Assembly: GCA_022360235.1 (NCBI GenBank)
Contig: JAKSDE010000330.1
Coordinates: forward strand, 1-10,626
DNA from: Cytophagales bacterium
GTDB lineage: Bacteria; Bacteroidota; Bacteroidia; Cytophagales; Amoebophilaceae
DNA: 10,626 nucleotides
Reading direction: 5' to 3'
Each line of letters opens with the position of its first letter. Position 1 is the first letter of the stretch. The translations under genes were made by a program, and so were the position numbers. Of the stretch, positions 1 through 6,800 are shown piece by piece. The notes below the pieces were generated by a model. That model was given only the letters and a program-made list of their open reading frames with translations, ran no database searches and was not told where the DNA came from.

Positions 1-236
1 ATAAACTTAAGGAGAAAGATATGATAACGGTTGCCCAAAAAATGAGACAAGAAGCCAGGCAGGAAGGTATACAGCAAGGTATGCAACGAGGTAGACAGCA
101 AGGTATGCAACAAGGCATGCAAAAGGGTGTGAAGCAAACTGCTAGGAAGCTACTAGAGCGAGGGGTTCCTATAGAAGTAATTGCTTCAGCTACAGGATTA
201 AGCAGAGAGGAGATTAAAAAACTGCCTAAAAACTAA
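1..236 (+). CDS. C-terminal tail of an Rpn-family (PD-(D/E)XK) transposase-like protein, partial
   Basis: The reading frame is open from the window edge through the first ATG at 21 to the stop at 234-236, so the real start probably lies upstream. An AAGGAG at 9-14 precedes ATG 21 and looks like a ribosome binding site, but in frame it simply reads K-E, so I treat it as chance. The visible peptide has the typical end of Rpn/transposase_31-type proteins: a Gln/Gly/Met-rich stretch of four-residue repeats (about residues 15-38 from ATG 21), then a short helix-turn-helix-like end (KLLERGVPIEVIASATGLS, then EEIKKL). Known Rpn proteins are recombination-promoting nucleases. Their catalytic N-terminal domain would be outside this window, so whether this copy is intact cannot be judged. 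An alternative is a decayed remnant of only the tail. The family assignment rests on tail similarity alone. Confidence 0.6.
   Translation, partial: KLKEKDMITVAQKMRQEARQEGIQQGMQRGRQQGMQQGMQKGVKQTARKLLERGVPIEVIASATGLSREEIKKLPKN
63..134 (+). repeat. Six in-frame 12-bp tandem repeats in the Rpn-like tail
   Basis: Six consecutive 12-base units resembling CAAGGTATGCAA start at 63, 75, 87, 99, 111 and 123. The units at 75 and 99 are identical and the others differ at one to several bases. Each encodes a four-residue unit of the x-Q/G-G-M/I-Q type. The length is a multiple of three, so copy changes keep the frame. Such repeats are common in Rpn-family tails and may vary in number between copies. Confidence 0.75.
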
Positions 237-558
237 TTTTCTCACTTTGAAGCGGAGGAAATACGAGCTTGTCAACCCTCTAAATGAAGCGAAAAAATAC
301 GCTGCAAAAAGAAAGATATAAGACTACAAGAGAAGTTAGCTATATGTTCAGCCTTAGTGATTAGAAGGTGTGGACATTATTATAAAGCCATACTAATAGG
401 GTTTCAATCGTACTCCAAACAAAAAAACTATAGTTTATCGTATTGTGTAGTACACTCAATGCATACTTTCTTACTATAGAATAGCACTTTCATATAGAAA
501 TAATATTTTAATTCCAATCGAATATCCACACGACCTAATCAAGCCCTTATCAATAGCT
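237..558. other. Gene-poor gap between the Rpn-like tail and the Lrp gene
   Basis: No convincing gene is seen here. One frame (288-476) is open for 63 codons but lacks a usable start near its beginning and resembles nothing I recognise. A perfect 5-bp inverted repeat GTGTA-G-TACAC lies at 445-455, about 100 bases before the regulator's start, and could be an operator. The sequence is AT-rich near 500-520. No clear TAnnTTTG box precedes the Lrp gene, so its promoter is not assigned. Confidence 0.5.
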
Positions 559-1068
559 ATGAATATACTCAATAAACTCGACGAAAAAGATCATGAGATA
601 CTAAATATCTTACAAAAAGATGCAAGAACCACCAATGCAGACCTTGCTGAAAAGATAGGTTTATCTACTGCCTCAACCCTAGAGCGCGTTAGAAAATTAA
701 AAAAGTTGGGAATCATCAAAAGCCACCATACCAAGTTAGATCACCACAAACTTTCTTTAACAACAAGTAGTATTGTACAAATAAGGCTTCACAGTCTAAA
801 GAAAGAAAATGTAGCTGCTTTTAAGAGCGCCATTGATGAAATCTCAGAGGTAATTGAATGCTATCAGGTAACAGGGGATACAGACTTTTTCTTGAAGATG
901 GTAACAACTGATATAACTGCTTATCAGCAACTTTTGGTAGAAAAATTAAGTACTATTGAACCTATCAAGAGTATTCGATCCGCTATTATTTTAACTACCC
1001 TAAAAGAGAACAGTCCTTTACCAATTCCTAACACTATGCTCAACGCAATACAGGAAGCAAGTAACTAG
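559..1068 (+). CDS. Lrp/AsnC-family transcriptional regulator
   Basis: This 169-residue protein has the standard two-part layout of the family. An N-terminal winged helix-turn-helix spans about residues 7-55, with the recognition region NADLAEKIGLSTASTLERV at 26-44. A C-terminal RAM ligand-binding domain spans about 70-150 and contains the signature VTGDTDFFLKM at 104-114. Family members are DNA-binding oligomers that sense amino acids and control amino-acid metabolism or transport; the ligand of this one cannot be told from sequence. The length is normal for the family, with a slightly longer C-terminal tail. The start at 559 is chosen because MNILNKLDEKDHEIL matches the usual beginning (a short lead, then LDxxDxxIL). 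There is no purine-rich ribosome site. coaE follows after 34 bases and may be cotranscribed, although the two functions have no evident link. Confidence 0.92.
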   Translation: MNILNKLDEKDHEILNILQKDARTTNADLAEKIGLSTASTLERVRKLKKLGIIKSHHTKLDHHKLSLTTSSIVQIRLHSLKKENVAAFKSAIDEISEVIECYQVTGDTDFFLKMVTTDITAYQQLLVEKLSTIEPIKSIRSAIILTTLKENSPLPIPNTMLNAIQEASN

Positions 1069-1102
1069 AAGCAACCTAGTTGGCTAATGCGAAAAAATAA
1101 CT

Positions 1103-1696
1103 ATGTGCAAGCTAAAAGTTGGTGTTACAGGCGGTATTGGCGCAGGGAAAAGTACAGTAGGTAAAATCTTTCGTCTGTTGGGTATTCCTATCTACGAAGC
1201 GGATGCACAGGCCAGAAAAGTCATGGAGCGCAACGAGGCGTTAATTCATGAGATTAAGCGTGTATTTGGCGAAGATGTTTACACAAAAGAAGGAAAACTT
1301 AATAGGAGATGCTTAGCCAAAAGCGTCTTTCATCATACCCATCATCTCAACACACTTAATCAGCTAGTGCATCCCAAGGTAGCAGCAGACTTTGACCGTT
1401 GGGTAGAAGCCCAGCACAATGCCCCTTACATTATCAAAGTAGCGGCCCTCTTGTTTGAGGCAGATAGTTACAAAAAGTTAGATAAGATAATAACCGTGCT
1501 TGCTCCAGAGCTACTCCGCGTTCGGCGTATCAAACTAAGAGATACACAGAGAACCGAAGAAGAGATCCAAGCTATTATAAGCAGGCAATGGAGCGATGAA
1601 GAAAAGAGCGCACATACAGATTTCATCATTCATAACGACGAACAGCGACTATTGATTCCCCAGGTACTTCGACTACACAAAATATTGCTAAGATAG
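1103..1696 (+). CDS. coaE: Dephospho-CoA kinase
   Basis: CoaE phosphorylates the 3'-hydroxyl of the ribose of dephospho-CoA, the last step of coenzyme A synthesis, in the cytoplasm. The 197-residue product matches the family's usual length. A Walker A loop GVTGGIGAGKST lies at residues 7-18 with K16 as the phosphate-binding lysine. It is followed by the EADAQAR segment (residues 32-38) equivalent to the family's DAD motif, then LVHPKV near residue 90, an ALLFE segment, and the late RQWSDEEK region of the lid. The start at 1103 is the ATG directly before the P-loop strand (MCKLKVGVTGG). The ATG at 1087 is out of frame. The gene lies 34 bases after the Lrp-family gene, and its end converges on the minus-strand tRNA-His gene with 82 bases between them. 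Confidence 0.95.
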   Translation: MCKLKVGVTGGIGAGKSTVGKIFRLLGIPIYEADAQARKVMERNEALIHEIKRVFGEDVYTKEGKLNRRCLAKSVFHHTHHLNTLNQLVHPKVAADFDRWVEAQHNAPYIIKVAALLFEADSYKKLDKIITVLAPELLRVRRIKLRDTQRTEEEIQAIISRQWSDEEKSAHTDFIIHNDEQRLLIPQVLRLHKILLR

Positions 1697-1778
1697 ATGG
1701 CGCAACAGAAAGAAGAAAACTAACTGTAATACGCTTGTTGTTTTTTAGCTTCAAGGCTCAGCTTTCCACGTTTCAAAT

Positions 1779-1856
1779 TGGGGTGAAAGACGGGACTCGA
1801 ACCCGCGACCTCTGGTGCCACAAACCAGCGCTCTAACCAACTGAGCTACAATCACC
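1779..1856 (-). tRNA. tRNA-His (anticodon GTG)
   Basis: Read on the minus strand, the sequence folds as a tRNA. It has a D arm GCTC/GAGC, an anticodon stem CTGGT/ACCAG around a seven-base loop TTGTGGC (1817-1823) with anticodon GTG at 1819-1821, a five-base variable loop, and a T arm GCGGG-TTCGAGT-CCCGT. The extra G at -1 (complement of 1856) opposite C73 (1782) is the identity mark of tRNA-His. CCA appears to be genome-encoded (1779-1781). The acceptor stem is odd: GTGATTG pairs with CTTTCAC only if two adjacent U-U mismatches (5-68 and 6-67) are tolerated. Everything else is canonical. It may be a working tRNA with a weakened stem or one that is starting to decay. No clear terminator follows. 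Confidence 0.9.
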
Positions 1857-1959
1857 ATCTGTGGTACTACAAAATATAGCACCTTACTTTACTTTGTATA
1901 TGTATATAGGCAATATGCACACAAATTTCGTAATTTCTTTGTAACGAGGAAATAAAAAT

Positions 1960-1983
1960 AGTTCTGAGTTCCTGGTTTCGATA
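1960..1983 (+). repeat. Dispersed 24-bp repeat, copy 1
   Basis: The 24 bases are two heptamers, CTGAGTT and CCTGGTT, preceded by AGTT at 1960 and followed by TCGATA. They match 7735-7758 at 23 of 24 positions; the difference is CTGAGTT here and CTTAGTT there. The sequences diverge immediately after the shared block. The heptamers are variants of the satellite unit at 10510-10626. Confidence 0.8.
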
Positions 1984-1997
1984 TAGTCGGGTAGCTC

Positions 1998-2050
1998 GGA
2001 GCCTGGGGGTGTCCCCTGCAGGAGTCTCCCTTAGGCCCTTTCCCCTAAGG
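1998..2050. other. Two consecutive strong hairpins in a GC-rich patch
   Basis: The first hairpin (1998-2029) pairs GGAG-CCTG-GGGG with CCCC-CAGG-CTCC across a TGT loop, with two small right-side bulges (TG and AGT), giving 12 pairs. The second (2029-2050) pairs CCTTAGG with CCTAAGG around an eight-base loop. The patch is clearly richer in G+C than its surroundings. No T-run follows on either strand, so a simple intrinsic terminator is unlikely. It could be the structured end of a mobile element or a small structured RNA. Confidence 0.6.
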
Positions 2051-2481
2051 TAGGAGTGTTAACTTTATTATTGACAGATTCATCATGCTTTTATTCAACA
2101 AGAGCAACAGCGTGTGATTCAGTATATCCCCTGACTTAGAGAATCGTTTGGATCGACGATTAAATCGCATCCCATTCTCCCTCATACTATTATTACTTGA
2201 TGCTATCAAGTGGGTTTGAGACTGGGTCATCATCAGGTCTTCTATCCCGTCCCCTCCTTCAACAACTATGCCGGACACAATCAACCTACACCAGCTATCT
2301 TCCCTTGTAGTAGCAATGGGGTTTGATAGGGTTCAATACAACCCACCTAAAACTCGGAACAGGCAATAAGAAAAGAAAATTGATTGAATTAGCTATCAAA
2401 AAAGTTTAAATTAGCACTTGGTGAGGTTTTAGACGTCTTTGCGGACCTAGCCTAAAAGAGTAAATAAAGTAGACTGTATAC

Positions 2482-3426
2482 ATGAGAATAGGAGCAATTT
2501 TCAAAAGTATTTTTGTTGTATTTTTTTTCTATTCTTTGACCTCCTACCAAATATTAGAAAAACGAGGGTGTGACCATGAAATTGCAATTAGCTTTGATGA
2601 TGCTCCCATGCCGGGTACATCTATTTTTAGTGGAGTGGAAAGAACAGAAGAGATTATTAAAAAACTGGAAGAGGTAAATGCCCCTGCAGTAGGAATTTTT
2701 GCTCTTGGAATACATGCTCAGAGAGAATTTGGCATAGAACGACTAAAAAAGTATGCTATAGCAGGACATATACTAGCAAATCATTCTTATAGCCACTATA
2801 GGCTGGGCGAAGTTGAAGCGGAAACATTCATTGAGGATATTAAAAGAGCTCATGTACTTCTAAGCGATTTACCTAACTTTCGCCTGTTTTTTCGCTTTCC
2901 CTATCTTTACGAGGGTGACAACACAACACAAAGAAAAGAAGTCTTAAAAGCCTTAGCAGACATGGGGTATAGAGAGGGCTATGTTACTGTAAGCAACTTT
3001 GATTTTTATATCAATTATCTTGCTGTACAAGCTGTCAAGGAAGGGAAAAAAATTAATTATGAAAAATTAAAAGAAATTTATATTAAGATACTATGGGAGT
3101 GTATAGATTTTCATGCTGAGTGGGCTCATAAAATCTTAGGAAGAGCAGTAAAGCATGTTCTTCTGCTTCATGAAAATGATCTTGCCGCTCTTTTTATAGG
3201 AGATCTAATTTCACTTATTCGAAGTAAAGGGTGGAAAATAATTTCAATAGAAGATGCATATAAAGATCCAATAGCTACTATCCCTTTAACTACAATATAT
3301 GGCTATAGTACTCGTATTTTCGCGATAGGAAAAGAAAGAGGGTTAAGAAAGCAAGAATTTAGCCACTTTCCTTCGTCTTGTGAGTGTATAAAAAAGATGC
3401 TTGAAGAGGAAAATGTCTTTTTTTAA
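2482..3426 (+). CDS. Polysaccharide deacetylase family protein (NodB-like), probably exported
   Basis: The 314-residue protein carries the NodB-homology motifs of carbohydrate esterase family 4, which remove N- or O-acetyl groups from glycans using a metal ion. Motif 1 is SFDDAP (37-42; D39 the probable base, D40 a metal ligand), a variant of the usual TFDDG. Motif 2 is NHSYSH (100-105; metal ligands H101 and H105). Motif 3 is RFPY (138-141). The late motif LLLHEND (227-233) has H230. Residues 9-20 form a hydrophobic segment after K8, so a signal peptide or membrane anchor is likely and action in the envelope is inferred. The substrate (peptidoglycan or another glycan) cannot be told. The spacing between motif 3 and H230 is long. 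A run of eight T at 2521-2528 lies in the signal-segment codons. The start at 2482 gives the best leader; no strong ribosome site precedes it. The gene stands alone. Confidence 0.85.
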   Translation: MRIGAIFKSIFVVFFFYSLTSYQILEKRGCDHEIAISFDDAPMPGTSIFSGVERTEEIIKKLEEVNAPAVGIFALGIHAQREFGIERLKKYAIAGHILANHSYSHYRLGEVEAETFIEDIKRAHVLLSDLPNFRLFFRFPYLYEGDNTTQRKEVLKALADMGYREGYVTVSNFDFYINYLAVQAVKEGKKINYEKLKEIYIKILWECIDFHAEWAHKILGRAVKHVLLLHENDLAALFIGDLISLIRSKGWKIISIEDAYKDPIATIPLTTIYGYSTRIFAIGKERGLRKQEFSHFPSSCECIKKMLEEENVFF

Positions 3427-3490
3427 GTCTTTCAATTTATACAGCCTCCATCAATAGTTCTCTAGAGAAAAGTTGTTGAATTTTAGTAAA

Positions 3491-3516
3491 AAGCCTAAAA
3501 TTTAATCTTTAGGTTT
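3491..3516. terminator. Stem-loop, possible weak terminator after the deacetylase gene
   Basis: AAGCCTAAA (3491-3499) pairs with TTTAGGTTT (3508-3516), nine pairs including one G-U, around an eight-base loop. It lies 65 bases after the deacetylase stop. No long T-run follows in the plus direction; on the minus strand the arm is followed by TTTTTAC, so it could serve opposing transcription equally well. Confidence 0.35.
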
Positions 3517-3616
3517 GTGAAGTATACATAGGTCAGTCCCATAAATAGCAACAGAAGAAATTATTTTTTCGTCAACCTCTCTAGTAGCTTCCAGCCCTTA
3601 ACAATACAAAAATTAC

Positions 3617-3624
3617 TAACTTTG
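3617..3624 (+). promoter_or_regulatory. Bacteroidota-type -7 box upstream of ileS
   Basis: TAACTTTG at 3617-3624 matches the TAnnTTTG consensus of the primary sigma factor in Bacteroidota exactly. Transcription would begin near 3630. A matching TTG 19-21 bases upstream (about 3594-3597) is not present, so only one half of the promoter is supported. It is the best candidate for driving ileS, 219 bases downstream, and possibly the small frame at 3641. Confidence 0.45.
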
Positions 3625-3640
3625 CACCTCTATTTCAATT

Positions 3641-3883
3641 GTGGGTGAAGCTTTCTCATTTCATTATTGGATATCGTCTGAGCGTACTTATTATACTAGT
3701 CTTGGTCACCACTTTATGGCCTGTAAAGCCAGAAAAGCAGCGATGAGCTATGACTTTACCCAAGTCATTCCAGACAATGACCCAGACATGGTCTATTTGA
3801 ACAACTTTAAAGTATTAGCTTTTACTAAACGCCTATATACCAATGATAAAGTACCCTGTGTACAAACAAGTAAATCTTGCTAA
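3641..3883 (+). CDS. Doubtful 80-residue hypothetical protein overlapping the ileS start
   Basis: The frame begins with GTG at 3641 and ends at 3883, overlapping ileS by 41 bases in another frame. An internal ATG at 3716 would give 56 residues. The peptide has no domain, signal or membrane segment I recognise. In its favour, it begins just after the TAnnTTTG box and is uninterrupted across the whole ileS leader. Against it are the weak start codon, the lack of a ribosome site and the overlap into ileS. It may be a leader peptide, a remnant gene or chance. Confidence 0.2.
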   Translation: MGEAFSFHYWISSERTYYTSLGHHFMACKARKAAMSYDFTQVIPDNDPDMVYLNNFKVLAFTKRLYTNDKVPCVQTSKSC

Positions 3884-6800
3884 CATTGCAAAAGAAGTTC
3901 TCACTTTTTGGAAAGAGAACCATATTTTTGCACAGTCCATCCAAAGTCGTGAAGGGAAATCTACTTTTACTTTTTATGAAGGACCTCCCTCTGCCAATGG
4001 TACCCCCGGCATTCACCATGTCCTCTCAAGAACAGTAAAAGACATTTTTTGTCGATACAAAACGCTCAAAGGCTATCAAGTAAAAAGAAAAGGCGGGTGG
4101 GATGCCCATGGACTGCCTGTAGAACTACAGGTAGAAAAGACGCTAGGTATTACCAAAGAAGACATTGGCAAGCAGATCAGCATAGAAGAATATAACCAAC
4201 AGTGTCGAGAGGCCGTGATGAGCTATAAAGATCAATGGGACGAACTTACCGAGAAAATAGGGTATTGGCTTGATCTCCAAAATCCTTACATCACCTTTGA
4301 TCGAGCTTATATGGAGTCACTCTGGTATCTACTCAAAGAACTTTATACGAAAAAACTCCTTTACAAAGGCTATACCATTCAGCCTTACTCTCCTGCAGCA
4401 GGTACAGGCTTGAGTTCCCACGAGTTAAATCAACCTGGATGCTATAAAAACGTAAAAGACACCAGTATCGTAGCACAGTTTAAGCTGAAACATACAGCAC
4501 AAGACTACCTACTTGCATGGACTACGACGCCATGGACCCTGCCCGCCAATAGCGCCCTAGCAGTAGACGAGAAGATCACCTATGTAAAAATTCGTACTTT
4601 CAATCCCTACACCCACCAGCCTATACAAGTCATCCTAGCCAAAGCGGTGATGCATCAATACTTCCAAGTAGAAGAAGGTGAAAATAACTACCCAAGAGAT
4701 TTAAAACACGATCAGCCCCATGACAAAAACATTCCTTGGGAAATCGTAGACAGCTTACAAGGCAAAGCTCTAGTAGGCCTCGAGTACGAGCAACTCCTCC
4801 CTTATGTACAACCAGAAAAATCCGCTTTTCGTGTCATTGCTGGAGACTTTGTCAGCACAGAAGAAGGAACAGGCATCGTCCATATTGCACCTACCTTTGG
4901 AACAGACGATAGACGTGTAGCACAAAAGGCAGGAATACCTCCTATCACTGTAAAAAATGAAAAAGGAGAAGAGGTACCCATTGTTGATAAGCAGGGTCGT
5001 TTTGTAAAGGAGATCACTGACTTTGCTGGTAAGTATGTAAAAGAAGCTTACGCGTCAGAAGAAATTCGTAACGACCCAGCTTACAAACCTACTGACGTAT
5101 TAATTGCTATTAAGCTCAAAAATGAGAACAAGGCCTTTAAGGTAGAAAAATATGAACATAGCTACCCCCACTGCTGGCGAACAGATAAACCTATATTATA
5201 CTATCCACTCGAGGCTTGGTTTATCAAAACGACCGCTTGCAAAGAGCGACTCATTGAACTGAACAATACCCTTCATTGGAAGCCTCCTGCTATAGGAACA
5301 GGGCGTTTTGGCAAGTGGCTCGAAAACCTAGTTGACTGGAACTTGAGTCGAGATCGCTTCTGGGGAACACCGCTCCCCATTTGGAGAACCAAAGACCAGC
5401 AAGAAGAAAAATGCATTGGATCAATCGATGAACTGAAAAAAGAAGTTGACAAAGCAGTAGAAGCAGGTTTGATGGATAAGTCATTACCTGAAGACGTTGA
5501 CCTACACCGCCCTTATGTAGATCACGTCATCTTGGTAAGTGATACCGGTAAAAAAATGTATCGTGAACCAGATCTGATTGATGTATGGTTTGACGCCGGG
5601 GCTATGCCCTACGCCCAATGGCACTATCCTTTTGAAAATCAAGCAGTATTTGAAAAAAACTATCCTGCTGATCTCATCGCAGAGGGGATAGACCAAACCA
5701 GAGGGTGGTTCTTCACCCTACATGTCCTTGCCACCCTGTTGTTTGACACGGTAGCTTTTAAAAACGTAGTAGTGAATGGCTTGGTACTTGATAAACATGG
5801 CAATAAGATGTCGAAACGACTGGGAAATACGGTTGATCCTTTTACAATCCTAGACCAGTATGGACCAGATGCCACCCGTTGGTATATGATAAGCAATGCT
5901 AATCCATGGGATAACCTCAAGTTTGACCCAGCGGGTATTGAAGAAATACAGCGTAAGTTTTTTAGTACCCTACAAAATACCTATAACTTTTTTGCCCTCT
6001 ATGCCAACCTAGATCAATTCACCTTTGCTGAAGCAACAAGCGTTCAAAACATAGAAAGCGATCGTTGGATTCTCTCCCGACTCCATAGCTTGATCCAATC
6101 GGTAGAGCAAGCTTATGAAGAGTATGGGCCTACGAAAGCAGCAAGAGCTATACAGAATTTTGTAGTAGACGACCTGAGTAACTGGTATGTACGCCTGAAT
6201 CGAAAGCGCTTCTGGAAAAGTGAACATACGCAAGACAAGCAAAGTGCTTATCAAACTTTGTATACTTGTCTAGTTACTGTGGCAAAACTAGCTTCCCCAG
6301 TAGCTCCCTTTTATATGGAAAGGTTGTATCAAGACCTCAATCGTGTTACACAAAAAGAGCCAGCCATCTCTGTCCATCTTTGTGATTTCCCCCAAGCGAA
6401 TCCTGCTTATATGGATACAGCGTTAGAAGAAAAAATGCATTGGGCACAAACAATTGCCTCTCTCGTACATTCATTACGCAAGAAACACAAAATCAAAGTG
6501 CGTCAGCCTCTTTCAAAAATCTTAGTACCTATTTTAGATAGCCAACTCAGAACACAAATAGAAACTGTAAAAGATCTGATGCTTTCTGAGGTAAATGTAA
6601 AGCAAATAGTGTATATTGAAGACACCTCTACAATCTTGAGGAAAAGAATTAAACCAAATTTTAAAAAGTTGGGGAAGCTTTACGGTGCTAGGATGAAAGC
6701 CATTGCACAAGTCATTGCACAATTAAGTCAGGAAGAAATTAAAAGATTTGAGCAACAAGATCATTTTGATTTACCCCTCGACAATGAAAACATCTCTCTT

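Larger units (their letters stand above)
1857..2481. other. Repeat- and hairpin-bearing intergenic region, possible mobile-element remnant
   Basis: About 620 bases without a gene I can support. From left to right it has an AT-rich stretch upstream of the tRNA, a copy of the dispersed 24-base repeat (1960-1983), a GC-rich hairpin cluster (1998-2050), a 7-bp hairpin with a three-base loop (2195-2211, arms ACTTGAT and ATCAAGT) and a small GGGTT/AACCC hairpin (2329-2344). A 79-codon minus-strand frame (2045-2284) has no recognisable domain. A 31-codon plus-strand frame without a start (2314-2406) ends in a Lys-rich peptide. The imperfect inverted pair GTTCTGAGTT (1961-1970) and AACTCGGAAC (2351-2360) brackets exactly 400 bases. 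This looks like decayed mobile DNA, but no insertion-sequence family could be named. Confidence 0.4.
3427..3842. other. Intergenic region upstream of ileS
   Basis: The 416 bases between the deacetylase and ileS contain a perfect 12-base palindrome TTCTCTAGAGAA (3458-3469), a stem-loop at 3491-3516, a TAnnTTTG box at 3617-3624 and a doubtful small frame from 3641. If transcription starts just after the box, ileS has an untranslated leader of about 210 bases. I see no T-box element, which would in any case be unexpected in this phylum. Confidence 0.5.

Noticed and set aside
288..476. A 63-codon open stretch on the plus strand before the Lrp gene
   Set aside because: No start codon near its beginning, no recognisable motif, and a Cys/Tyr/Ser-rich composition expected of noncoding AT-rich sequence.
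1687..1701. A 14-base identity (CTAAGATAGATGGC) between the coaE end and the ileS end near 7160
   Set aside because: It lies in different reading frames of unrelated coding sequence without flanking similarity, so chance is the simplest explanation.
3797..3825. A second TTTG and TAGCTTTT pair close to ileS as its promoter
   Set aside because: The spacing is 16 bases rather than 19-21 and the last G of the box is missing.
4802..5920. Several minus-strand frames of 60-90 codons within ileS
   Set aside because: They are shadows of the strongly conserved ileS coding frame, with no motifs of their own.
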